This document shows positions 24,095 to 35,189 of a stretch of DNA of 64,000 nt, piece by piece. Within the stretch, counting starts at the first letter, position 1, and each line of letters begins with the position of its first letter. The DNA is from Crossaster papposus (Eukaryota; Echinodermata; Asteroidea; Velatida; Solasteridae). The notes beneath the pieces are model-generated. The model saw only the letters and a program-made list of their open reading frames with translations. It did no database searches and was not told the DNA's origin. Both the position numbers and the translations under genes were made by a program. Where the stretch lies: positions 2,418,001-2,482,000 of the forward strand of contig JBAIAA010000352.1 of NCBI GenBank assembly GCA_037893245.1, read 5' to 3'.

Positions 24095-24402
24095 AGGTGT
24101 TCCTCCATGGTGTTTTCTCCATGGTGTTTTCCCCATGGTGTTTTTCCATGGTGTTTTCCTATGGTGTTTTCCTATGGTGTTCCCCCCATGGTGTTCCCCC
24201 CATGGTGTTCTCCCCATGGTGTTCTCCCCATGGTGTTCTCCCCATGGTGTTCTCCCCATGGTGTTCTCCCCATGGTGTTCTCCCCATGGTGTTCTCCCCA
24301 TGGTGTTCTCCCCATGGTGTTCTCCCCATGGTGTTCTCCCCATGGTGTTCACCCCATGGTGTTCTCCCCATGGTGTTCTCCCCATGGTGTCCCCCCCCCC
24401 CA
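24095..24402. repeat. 14-bp minisatellite ATGGTGTTCTCCCC
   Basis: About 20 copies, degenerate at the left edge (TTTTCC variants) and regular in the middle, ending in a C-run. It shares the CCCATGG core with the neighbouring arrays. Confidence 0.96.
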
Positions 24403-24420
24403 CTGTGTTTATCTAATGAC

Positions 24421-24660
24421 GTTAATCCCATAGCATTTATCTCATGGTGTTTATCCCATGGTGTTTATCCCATGGTGTACAAATCAGAATCCCATGGTGT
24501 TCCCATAGTGTTCCCATGGGATCCCCATAGTAACCCCAATGACTCAATGGGAACAAATCAGAATCCCATGGTGTTCCAATTGTGTTCCCATGGGATCCCA
24601 TGATGTTCCCATGGTCTTATCATGGGATCCTCAATGAGACACCATGGGATCAATGGGAAC
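24421..24660. repeat. Degenerate CCATGG-rich bridge between minisatellites
   Basis: Scattered CCCATGGTGTT, CCCATGGGATCC and AATGGGAACAAATCA words, some repeated at about 70-bp spacing, link the 14-bp and 10-bp arrays. It looks like an older diverged array of the same family. Confidence 0.75.
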
Positions 24661-24671
24661 AAATCAATATA

Positions 24672-24900
24672 TCCCGTGGGTTCCCGTGGGTTCCCGTGGG
24701 TTCCCGTGGGTTCCCGTGGGTTCCCGTGGGTTCCCGTGGGTTCCCGTGGGTTCCCGTGGGTTCCCGTGGGTTCCCGTGGGTTCCCGTGGGTTCCCGTGGG
24801 TTCCCGTGGGTTCCCGTGGGTTCCCGTGGGTTCCCGTGGGTTCCCGTGGGTTCCCGTGGGTTCCCGTGGGTTCCCGTGGGTTCCCGTGGGATCCCATGGG
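24672..24900. repeat. 10-bp minisatellite GTGGGTTCCC, about 22 copies
   Basis: A perfect tandem array that grades at its right edge into CCCATGGGAATCC, connecting it to the CCATGG family. The PVGSRGFPWV-type ORFs over it are repeat artefacts. Confidence 0.97.
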
Positions 24901-25713
24901 AATCCCATGTGAATCCCATGGGACATTTTTGTAAGATCATTCCATAAGTTCATGAAAGCTATATTTGGTTAATTATATGTAATCTTAAAGTCAAATCAAG
25001 TGTTTATAGATCTGCATACGTACCCCCAGCGTAGTAAGTAGAAATTGTACATTTTAGTGATATTTCTGATTCACATGTTAGAGAAATTGTTAGTACATTT
25101 TGCACGTGCAGCTAGTACATGTACATGAACATGTGTTGTTGGTTTGTATACACACATACATGTAGATTGGTGAAGCCCACCTGCTCATGTTATTTAGTGC
25201 CTTTGTGTATTGTTTTGACCAATCTTATTGTGGTTCATGTATATTCACTGCATGGTTTCTTAGGTCAAAGTGTTTATTCCTTATGATAAAGTCTTTATTC
25301 ATGTGTTTACTATCCCAAAATATTGTACCCGTACACACACTACATGGCTTCATGTATTATTTAAATGCTCATGATAGTTTATTTGTATTTTTATTTCAGC
25401 AAAACCTTCAAACTTCCTATACTTCTACTTCCTATACTTCCTACTTCAAACTTCAAACTTCCGTACGTCTAGTACCCAGTCTACTTCCATCCAACAACTG
25501 AGCCATCATTTCTGCATGTACCAGTACCATTGTGAACCCTTTCCATCAATAAATCAATAAATGTTTGAATTAAACAAATCAGACAGCGTAAGAAGTGTGA
25601 TTGTACTATGGGACCCATCAATTCAACCTAGCTGTAGCTGTAGTGGGCTACATTAGTTTTGTACGGTCTGAACTCGTTTGATTAGAGATTGAAGACAATC
25701 ATCTTGGAAAATC

Positions 25714-27378
25714 ATGGATACCGCAAATTCAAAATCCCAAACTTTGACACAACAGTCACGTGACTTAAAGAAGACAAGAGGAACCCGGAAGAGATCACTT
25801 ACCAAAATTATGAACTCCATTTCCAGCCTGATGGAAGACAAAAATAAAGCCCCCCAGATTGAGCAAAAAATTACCGAATTTGAGAAGGCCCTTGCAGATT
25901 TCGCTGATGCACACAACAAGTATTTTGAACACCTGGTGAGTGAAGATGAGAAGAAAAATTCTGCTGCTTACTGGAAGGAATCCCAGAACAAGGCCGTACA
26001 GTTTCGTAGCTCGGTCACCCATTGGTTAGAGAAGAACCGGGCCCAAGGTGATTCTCAAGTTCCGTATGAAGACCAGCTGAGGATGATGTTGATGCAAATG
26101 ACTCCATCAGCCAACAAGGTAATCGCTCATCACGAGATGACATTTCTCAAGCCAGCTCCAGCGCTTCCACCACAAGTTCTACAGCGGGTTCCCGCCTGCG
26201 AGCCAAAGCCGAGAAGGCTGCTTTGGAGGCTGAGGCGCTTGTTATGCAAGAACATAATGCCATTGAACGAAGTTACGAAGTATGATGGAGCTACAAGAGC
26301 AAAAATTGATGCTAGATCAGAAACGACGAGAGATGGATTTAAAGGTCAAATATGCCAGGGCAGAAGCTCTGGAAAAAACCTTTGCAGAGGCCGAATCAGT
26401 GAGCCGATCAGATGTGTGCTTCACCCACTCCACACAAAATACTAAACCTACAGAAGAAGATACACCGAAGCACCCTCAGGTTAGCAAGCCAGGTTCTAGC
26501 CACTCTGCTCGGGTCAATGTAACACCCCAGTTTACTCAAATCCTACCCGCCAGTCGTGGGCACCGTAAGTAATTCCCAATGGATCTCCGTCGATTGCTCA
26601 GCACCCAGATGTAACAGATGTCTTATACCAGATGGTTAACGACACCCGCCTACACCAGCAGTCATTAGTGGAGGCACTTCAACTCCCTAAGGCTGAACTC
26701 ATGACATTTGATGGCGATCCCCTTAAATAATGGTCGTTTATCAGAGCATTTGAAAATACCGTAGGACAAGAAACCATAGCGGATGGAGCCAAACTTACCC
26801 GTCTCTTGCAGTACTGCACCGGGAAGGCGAGGCGACTTCTGCAGTGCTGTACAGTTAAAGGGTCATCAGAAGGATATGCCCTTGCCCTTCGTCTGCTGAA
26901 AGAAAGATTTGGAGACGAACACACTATTTCACAAGCCTGGATAGATAAGGTGACAGAAAGACCAACTGTTACTGGAAACGCTGCATTGCAAGATCTTGCT
27001 GATGACCTGCGATGCTGTCGAGAAACTCTGGACACAATGGGCTACCTTAATGAGCTGAATAACAGAGGTAGCCTCCCGTCAATCATCGAGAAGCTTCCTT
27101 ACCATCTGAAGACTCGGTGGCTGAGGGAAGTTCATCGGATAAAGACCAATAAGAAACGACCCCCAAACATCGATGATGTTACAAGGTTTGTAACAATTGC
27201 GACCGAAGAAGTCCGCGACCCAGTCTTCGGAAAGATTGTCCAACAAGGTACAACTAAGAAGGAGTGGAAGCCAAAGATGTCAAGGGAAACAAAGGTCGTT
27301 CAAACTTTGGCATCCAGACTGCTTCATCAAAGAGCCCTCCATGTAAACCAAGTGCTAGCATACCAATAAAGGCAGCTG
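25714..27378 (+). pseudogene. BEL/Pao gag (coiled coil plus DUF1759-like capsid region), broken
   Basis: ATG at 25714 opens a charged helical N-terminus. The frame shifts near 26120 to another rich in coiled coil (RLRAKAEKAALEAEALVMQE, then MMELQEQKLMLDQKRREMDL). At about 26675 the capsid-like segment starts (LPKAELMTFDGDPLK), followed by an in-frame TAA and then WSFIRAFENTVG and LLKERFGDEHTI, the typical DUF1759 layout of Pao gag. In a working element it builds the particle. At least two shifts and two stops make it defective here. Confidence 0.85.
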
Positions 27379-27393
27379 TCCCTTGCCCGTGTT

Positions 27394-27819
27394 GTGGTCA
27401 ACCCCGTTATCTCAACCAGTGTGACGCATTTTATGCGTATAAAGGACCGTCTTGCCTTTGTGCAAGGCAATAAGCTGTGCGTTAATTGCTTCAAGCCGGG
27501 ACACTTGGGGAGAGACTGTACTCGTCATTTCGTATGCACAGTCCAGGGATGTGGCATGAAACACAGCAAGTATTTGCACCTTCCACGTCCACGCAGTGAC
27601 AGCAGTTATACACCGGCAAGCGGTCAACCTACACCAGATGGTTCTTCAAGTCCATCACAGACAACAGCCACAACTAGCCCGGTTGTGGTATGCAACCTCA
27701 CTGGGGCCGGCAAAGGAAAGGTTGCACTGCCGATTGTTCCCGTCAAGATCAGGGCACACGCAGACCAGCAGTTTGTGAGTACTTATGCTCTAATGGACAA
27801 TGGCTCAACCCAAAGCTAA
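27394..27819 (+). pseudogene. BEL/Pao zinc knuckle and aspartic protease region, broken
   Basis: CVNCFKPGHLGRDC is a CCHC nucleic-acid-binding knuckle (C-x2-C-x4-H-x4-C) at about 27477-27518. A serine/threonine-rich linker is followed by the protease start VPVKIRAHADQQ and ALMDNGSTQS, where the catalytic triad would be Asp-Asn-Gly. A stop follows at once. More protease/linker sequence (RDIVIPEVDINDVHLLIGKD) continues in another frame to about 28160. Confidence 0.85.
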
Positions 27820-28159
27820 ATACCATGAAGCTAACTACACTAGATAAGATAGAAGTTGAAGTCAACACCTTCATCGTCAGCTTAGAGGTTGCTGATCACG
27901 ATGACTCACACCTATTCATGATGCCCAATGTCCTTACCAGACCGGGGTTAAATGTTGGTCTCAGTAGCATGGTGACGCGGGAAGAGCTAGACAGCTAGCC
28001 ACATCTTCGCGACATCGTAATACCCGAAGTTGATATCAATGATGTCCATCTTCTAATTGGAAAAGATTCACCACATGTTATGGTCCCCCTAGAGGTTCGT
28101 GCTGGTGTTATTGGCGAGCCGTATGCAACCAGGACCATTCAAGGAAAGACCACCACACC

Positions 28160-29298
28160 TCCCTGACAACAAGTCAGTCGCAGAACACCGGTTGAGGCTG
28201 TTAGGAAAGCGACTCTCAAAAGACCCAACTCTGCAAGAGAAGTACAGTAGCGGAATCTAAGACCTCCTGAAGAAAGGATTTGCAGAGACAGTTCCTGCTG
28301 AAGACATGGACAGGGATGATGGTTACGTGTGGTACCTGCCCCATCACCCTATGCTGAACCCCCACAAGCCAGACAAGGTGCGGATTGAATCCGACTGTGC
28401 TGCGCGCTTTCAAGGTACCTCACTGAATGACCGAGTTTATCAAGGTCCTGACCTCACCAATAAACTAATCGGGGTACTCCTGAGGTTCCGTCAAGATCAC
28501 ATCGCCTTGATGGCTGATATTGAGGGCATGTTTCACCAGGTGCGGGTAAATGCAAAGGACCGAGATGCACTTCGCTTCTTGTGGCAGGAGGACGATGAAG
28601 CTGGAAATCAGCCCGTCATGTATCGTATGACGTCACATTTATTCGGGGGAGTCTGGAGCCCTAGTTGTGCAAACTTTGCGCTAAAGCGCACTGCTCTTGA
28701 CAATCACACCGAGTATGACGTAGACACCATTCAGACCATTGACCAGAATTTCTACGTTGATGACTGCCTGAAATCTGTCCCCACAGAAGCTGAAGCCATT
28801 CGTCTGGTTGGTCAACTGCGTGAGCTGTTAGCCCTTGGTGGGTTTCGGCTCACGAAGTGGCAGAGCAATTCACGAGCAGTGTTGAGGTCACTTCCTACTC
28901 AGGAGTGCGCCAAATCGATTGCATCTATGGATCTAGACCAGGAGATACTACCATCCGAGAGGGCGTTAGGAGTTATCTGGAAGGTTGAATCGGACACCCT
29001 TGGATTTAATACCAGTGTGAAGGAGAAGCCACGCACTCGACGAGGATTGTTGAGCATAACGAGCTCAATTTACGATCCTCTAGGTTTCGTCTGTCCGTTT
29101 GTGTTGAAGGCAAAGATGTTGTTCCAGACACTGTGCCGCCTCAAGACTGGGTGGGACGACCCTATGCCGAACAACATGGAATCACAGTTGCAGCGATGGC
29201 TGCAAGATGTGCCCCCTCATCGAGAGGCTGAGTATACCACGATGCGTGAAACCAGACAAGACCGTTGTCATTTCAACGATGCAGTTGCACTTTGCTGA
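28160..29298 (+). pseudogene. BEL/Pao reverse transcriptase domain
   Basis: The frame from 28306 gives PHHPMLNPHKPDKVRIESDC, a Pao RT signature, then LNDRVYQGPDLTN, LMADIEGMFHQVRV (first catalytic Asp), LFGGVWSPSCANFALKR, NFYVDDCLKS (YVDD catalytic box) and GGFRLTKWQSNSR. The RT connection region has SSIYDPLGFVCPFVLKAKML. The RT core itself is open. Upstream sequence (28160-28305) has stops, and a shift near 29260 separates it from RNase H. Role in a live element: copying the RNA genome into DNA. Confidence 0.92.
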
Positions 29299-30448
29299 TG
29301 CATCCGAGAGAGCTTATGGTGCCGTCAGCTATCTCCGTTTGGTGGATGTCAATGGTCAGGCCCATTGTTCATTTTTAATGGCTAAGGCAAAGCTTGCACC
29401 ACTGAGAGCTACTACAATTCCGCGACTGGAGCTTACTGCCGCGATTGTGGCTGTGAAGCTAGATCAAATCATCAGGCGCGAAATGCAACTCCCGCTTATT
29501 GAGACAGTCTTCTGGTCGGACAGTATGATCGTGCTGCAGTACCTACGCAATGAAGACAAACAATTCCAGACGTATGTGTCAAACCGGATTGCCATGATCC
29601 ACGAGCAGTCTTCCCCATCTCAGTGGAGGCACGTGAATTCAGCTCTAAACCATGCAGATGATGTCTCTAGAGGCATGACTGCCCAGCAACTTGTTGATTC
29701 TGAGCGCTGGATAAGCGGTCCTCCCTTCCTGCATATGGCGGAAGATGCATGGCCCAAACAGCCGGACTTGAAGTCTCTTGAACTTGACAAGGATGCAGAA
29801 ATCAAGCGACAACCGCAGGTGTATGTTGTGGATACAACCACTAATCCGAGACCTACTATACCTGAAGACATCTTCACTCGATACTCATCCTGGTACAAGC
29901 TGAAGAAGGCTATTGGTTGGATTCTTCGAGCCAAATCAATACTGCACCAGAAAGTAACCAAGAGCCATGATGAAGGTATCGACGGTAACAAATCTTTGAC
30001 TGTGAAGGAGCTGCTTGATGCAGAGAAAGCAGTCGTGAAATACATCCAGCAGACTAGCCTTGGTGATACACAACTGACAACTACCCGCTACCAGAAGTTG
30101 ACACCCATCTTCTCAAGCGATGGTCTCATGTGTGTCGGCGGTCGTCTGGAAAATGCTGCCATCCCCAATGAAGCAAAACACCCCTGGATTGTGCCCAACA
30201 AACATCCAGTTACTGAGCTCATCGCCAGGCACTATCATATTCTGTGTGGTCATGCTGGTGTGGAGAGGACACTTGCTGAATTGCGCCAACGATTCTGGAT
30301 AGTGAAGGGGCGCGTCGCAGTCAAGCGGGTGCTCAATAGCTGCATTGAGTGTAAGAAGAGAAAGTCATCACCAGACTCACAAAAGATGGCAGACCTGCAA
30401 ATTAAAGGGACCGCGTCACATCTGGAGAAGCTCCCTTCAACACAGTAG
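29275..30448 (+). pseudogene. BEL/Pao RNase H and integrase zinc-binding domains
   Basis: LHFADASERAYGAVSYLR (first Asp), IPRLELTAAI (Glu) and VFWSDSMIVLQYL (Asp) give the RNase H active site. A long linker (DIFTRYSSWYKLKKAIGWIL) precedes the HHCC integrase N-terminal finger: ARHYHILCGHAGVERTLAEL, then SCIECKKRK. The frame is open for 413 codons from the in-frame ATG at 29207, and is lost around 30448. Confidence 0.9.
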
Positions 30449-31388
30449 GAGTAGACTTCTTCGGGCCATTCATAGTCAGAAGAGCACGAAGCGAGATCAA
30501 AAGATATGGATGTCTGTTCACCTGCCTGACCACGAGGGCGATTCACATAGAGGTGTGCCACAGCCTTGGAACGGACTCATACATGCCCTGCAGCGCTTCA
30601 TCAGCCGCCGTGGAAGGCCTAGTGAGATCCGTTCTGATAATGGAACTAACTTCGTGGGAGATCAGCATGAACTGCGACGAGCTCTCCAGGACGGGAATCA
30701 GCACCAAATTGAAGACTACCTACGCCAACGTGAAATCCAGTGGATTTTCAACCCGCCTGCCGCTTCCCATATGGGCGGCGGATGGGAACGCCAGATCAGA
30801 ACTGTTCGTTCTGTACTGAGTAGCCTACTGTGACAACAGACCATGGACGATGAGGGACTAAACATCATAATGTGCATTGTAGAGAGCATCGTGAATGGAC
30901 GCCCAATCACTAAGCTTTCCGATGACCCGAAGGATCCCTCACCCCTCACCATCTCTTACTACTTCGTGAAGGTCCAAGCCTACCACCTGGACATTTCATC
31001 AAACAGGAAGTTGTACAAGAGACGGTGGCGTCAGGTTCAATACCAAGCCGACATATTTTGGCATCGTTGGCTGAAAGAATACCTACCTTCACTCCAACAA
31101 CGACAAAAGTGGCTGTACCCCAAGCGAAACCTGCTCGTTGGAGACCTAGTGCTTGTGCGTTATGAAAATACACCCCGCTGCAAGTGGCCGTTAGGTCTCA
31201 TCACAGCTACCTACCCAGGGAAGGATGGATACGTCCGCTCCGTCCCAGTCAAAACACAGAGTGGAGTGTATGATCGACCTAGTGACAAGATCTGTCTTCT
31301 GGAAGCCCAGCTAGTGCCCACTTCCTCGGATGATCTCAACACCATAGTGCCGACTAGAGATTTTGTGAACATTGAACAGTTGTGTTGA
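30420..31388 (+). pseudogene. BEL/Pao integrase core and DUF5641 C-terminal domain
   Basis: [20 protein letters not shown] gives the first catalytic Asp region. After a shift near 30570, [20 protein letters not shown] gives the second Asp and [20 protein letters not shown] the catalytic Glu. A TGA follows near 30832. From about 30990 the DUF5641 segment is intact: DIFWHRWLKEYLPSLQQRQK, NLLVGDLVLVRYENTPRCKW and ATYPGKDGYVRSVPVKT. The domain order RT-RH-IN with this C-terminus is diagnostic for BEL/Pao. Confidence 0.92.
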
Positions 31389-31615
31389 CTAGTTTAACCT
31401 GTTTGTTTAAGTTTGTTATCTTTGTATCTTTTGTATTGCTGTCCTTGGCATTGTGAGGATGACGACTAGGACGTGTCATCGGGGCCGGGATGTAGCGGAC
31501 AGCACATGGCCTCTTCAGCTCACCGTAGTTTAGTTGTTGCCAGTTTGAGGGCGCTATTCATACTTACCGTTAACTTGAAAATATATTCATCTATACTATT
31601 CTATACTATTAATCC

Positions 31616-33640
31616 TTAAGATGGGGTATGGTTGGCGCCATCTTGTGGACGGTTCCCCGTGTGCCGTGTACCTGTTTGCGCGCGGAGGGTGGGAGGGAGC
31701 CCGTCTATCCGGCCGCGCCATTTTGGGTCTGGGGTCCTGTTTGCCCGCCGCTGTATAGTGTGGGGTAGCGGATGTGGGGGCCCGTCTTTTGCACGGGCCT
31801 CCCGTCGGAATTGCGCGGTGGCTGCGCCGGTCCCGCGCCAGTTTGCGGTGGCGAGGCAGAGTATGGAAAGGAGCCTGTCTACCGTCGTGCTGGATGATAT
31901 CGCGTTAGCGTAACGTACGTGTATATGCAGTACCACACTCACTGACGGCCGCAGTGAGCACAGAATTGAACAGTACAACCAATATTGCTCTCCCTCTGCC
32001 ATCCTTTTCCAGGTATGTACTACTCTAAATTCCTTGATTTTGAATAACTATATGTGTATATTAAATCTAGAAGTAGGCCAATGACCTTTTGAGTTGACAT
32101 TATTGTACATATCTAGGCTGTCGTTTAAATAAGTTCTAGACATAGTCAACTGTCATTGTGTCAATGTCATAGACACTGGACGTAAACCACAGCGCAAGCT
32201 GAATTGTTTAGTTTGAAACACAAAACGTTTTATACATTATAGATTGATATTTACATGTAATAGTCAAAGGATTTATTATATCCCATGATAATTTAGACCT
32301 TTAACTTGGTCAGTGGTAAGCGAAGTAATTACATTTTAACTTGGAATCAGAACTTGGAGTGCATTAGATTCAGGCAATAGGGAATGTAAGTATATTTTCT
32401 GCTTTTGTCTTACCAATATTATATTGTAGGAGATAGTTTTGTTGACTAAGTTTACAAACCCCCAAAATAATAATTAATATACACTGTGCATGTGTGCTAT
32501 GATGAGACTAGCTAGAGCATTAGGCACAGCATAGAGAAAGGAATATAACTGTTCATTTCTCTACGGGCACAGCCGGAGCCCAGTCCTGACATTCCGGTAA
32601 CAGGTGGTCAATCCATTAGCAGGACCCTGGGGTCTAGCCAGTGGCCCTTTTATGACCTAGCCTGGGTTAATGTCTTTGAATCGACTTCTGCTGCAGAAAT
32701 ACTGCTTCAGACCTCGGAGGCTATTCCTCCATAGACTGACAAAAGTAAGTACATTTCCTATAAACATTTTGCTATATTTTTTTTTAAAGAAAGAAACATC
32801 TGAATCTAAGTAACCATTTCGAGGAACAATTTCGCTACAGTTTCCCCCAAAAAAACTTGTAGGCCTTTCAGTTCCATAAACATTTTGCTGTTAGATTGTA
32901 TTTTGCTGCCTTTCAAAAATTTTGCTGCCTTTCAGAAAGTGCAGTGACAGTATTCTCTTTAATTCCCCTCCAGCGCAATGTGTTTTTGTGTGATTTTTTT
33001 TAAAGAAAAAAACATCTGCGTCTAACTTTCCTCCCTAAAAAAAATTTGTTTTAGGCCTTTCAGAAAACGAAGAGCATTTCCTATAAACATTTTGCTGTTG
33101 TTCCAATAAACATTCTATTTCTTCTCCCTTCAGACATCTCGCACAACAACGATTCTGTTCTGGCTGCAGCAGGCTGGTCCGACCGACATCAAAGGTATCT
33201 CTACATCTCTCTACTTTTAAATGTTTTACTTTACACAGATTCTAAATCTTGCCCATCAAATAATAGAATTGATGATTCATTATGTACAATCATGAATTTA
33301 CCCCTAAACCTTTTCCAGTTCTTTACACTACCACACACATTCCACGCATACACCAAAACCCCAGCTTCTTCAGCTTTCCCTCTTGCACCTACATGTATTT
33401 TGTTTCCAACCACAAGTCCACTTTTGTCAGTGCATCTCAACCTACCTATACCGTTCCCCTATAGAATCTTTACCTACCTATCCATATTTTTCTTGACTCT
33501 TTGGACAGCACTACCAGATGCCACTTTTACCGAGAAGGACAACGCGCCAACCCCCCCCCCCCCCCCCCTCCCTACTACCAAACCTGAGGATGACATCTCT
33601 GCTGCTTCACAACTAGCCATCGTCGAGTAATTTCCCAACC
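31616..33640 (+). other. CpG-rich start and splice-like signals inside the 3' LTR
   Basis: 31625-31910 is GC- and CpG-rich. Downstream there are good splice-like signals: TTTTCCAG near 32010, CAAAA|GTAAGT near 32745, and a 60-bp segment 33134-33193 between CCCTTCAG and AAAG|GTATCT. A diverged duplication places about 32765-32895 and 32990-33105 in tandem. No conserved protein was recognised. It could be a captured host 5' gene end, a non-coding transcript or chance. Confidence 0.35.
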
Positions 33641-34790
33641 TTACATTAGGCATTTCAGTGACGTCACGAAACCTGTTGATTTTGCACACACACGGCTCAA
33701 CACGCAATGTTCAGAACAAACATTTTTTTGTATTAATGATAACTCCGCGGTTCCTTACATCTGACGATCCTGTACATTAATAAGTTCACTTTAATTGTGC
33801 AAAACATTGAATGAGGTAATAATATACTTTCGTAGTAATTTGTTCTCATTATTTATGCAAATGGCTGTGAGTTGATCTTTAGAATCACTGTTCGGTGTAT
33901 TTGAGAATTACATGTACCTTTTAGAGACTAACAAAAAAATAGAAGTTGCAAAATGTGCAAAATTCTTACATTTTTCATTATTTTGGTAATTAATTATGAA
34001 AATTAGTAATCAAACATTCAGTTTTTGTTTGAAATTGTAGTAAATGGTAAATAAGGGCATACATAATGTATATACACAATTTAAATGATAACAAATAAAT
34101 AAGTAATAATTTATGACAGAAAAATGCTCCGATGTTTGCATTTTCTTGGTGCCATTGCCTGTATAAAGAAAAACATAGGAATAGGACAAAGGTCAACATC
34201 AAATTTTTCTCCTGATTTGCTTAAATTGAATTGACGTATCTTAAGAACCGCTTTGCCAATTTAAAAAAAAATACATTTTTAGAATGCTGAAGACATGCTC
34301 TTTCGCCTCATCTATGTATTGAAGCTCTGTGTAATATATTTCAAGATCACCTGAAATACTTACCAGCCTTTTACATCCGTCCTCTTTCTGGATTGATTCA
34401 GCCTTCCAAATCAAATCTACACACATTAGGCCTACCCTTCTCCAGTATTAACCACTACCAAAAGGTTTTATTGTAAGTACATTTGCTCTTAATTTCACAC
34501 TATTTTATTTTTATACTATTAATTTCGTGTTTTTTTTCATTACCTACCATTTTGGTTCACCTTTCCTTTCCAGAACAGCCACTACCCCGGATCCTCTCAA
34601 AACAAAAATTACTTAGCACCCCCAACCGCGCGCCCGACCCACCTATACAACTTCATTTTACCCTTTACTTGCAACACCTCCCCCCCTTCTTTGATAAACA
34701 CAGTTCCAATCAAAACTCCTACCAGTACAGTCCACGTAGCCACATCTCCATTTTCTATTGATACTTTTCACCGTATTTGCATACTATTCT
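33641..34790. other. AT-rich sequence with no recognised feature
   Basis: I see no gene. It contains one pyrimidine-rich stretch (34480-34700) and a C-run upstream at 33549-33567. Confidence 0.4.
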
Positions 34791-34792
34791 AT

Positions 34793-35084
34793 ACGGTGCA
34801 CTCACTAGCGGGTGCCGCGCAGTTACTTCCAATCGAAAACTTTCTGATTTATGTACAACTTTTCAAAACATGAAACAAACATTTTCGTCAGATTTGAAAA
34901 GCATCATGGAATGCAAACAAGCAAGTTTATACACACATCTAGCTACACACATCTCTACTCGCTATGTTTCGCGGTTTGTTTGTCATACAATCCATTATGT
35001 TTTTAGGACGTCAACAAGGTTTATCTGTAAGTTACAATTTCACCCAGCTAGCGGGTGCCGCGCGAAGCGCGGCATCCCGCTAGT
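34793..35084 (+). mobile_element. Helentron-like non-autonomous element (GCGGGTGCCGCGC family)
   Basis: It starts TCACTAGCGGGTGCCGCGC and ends in a strong palindrome, CTAGCGGGTGCCGCGC-gaa-GCGCGGCATCCCGCTAG, followed by TT. The 5' word is the same as one arm of the 3' hairpin, the subterminal inverted repeat arrangement of Helentron/HINE elements. The final 125 bp match 20040-20165. Confidence 0.55.
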
Positions 35085-35135
35085 TATTGATGAAACCAAA
35101 TGTTAATTCCGTGAAAGTTATACCATCAAGATCAT

Positions 35136-35148
35136 GGGCGTCACTCCT

Positions 35149-35189
<41 letters not shown>

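Larger units (their letters stand above)
22975..25652 (+). repeat. 5' LTR of the BEL element (2.68 kb, satellite-expanded)
   Basis: The first 87 bp (22975-23061) are identical to the start of the 3' LTR, and 24978-25652 match its end with about a dozen small differences. Between them lie three minisatellites and about 400 bp of AT-rich sequence (23667-24090). Confidence 0.88.

Noticed and set aside
24080-24953. ORFs with GEHHGENTMGRTPW, FSPWCSPHGVLPMV and PVGSRGFPWV repeats
   Set aside because: Translation artefacts of the 14-bp and 10-bp minisatellites.
24978-25652. The shared 675-bp block alone as the complete LTR (it starts TGTAATC and ends GCTACA)
   Set aside because: The target repeat ACAAA lies at 22970-22974, and the 3' LTR starts at 31491 next to the polypurine-like tract, so the LTR begins at TGTAGCGGAC.
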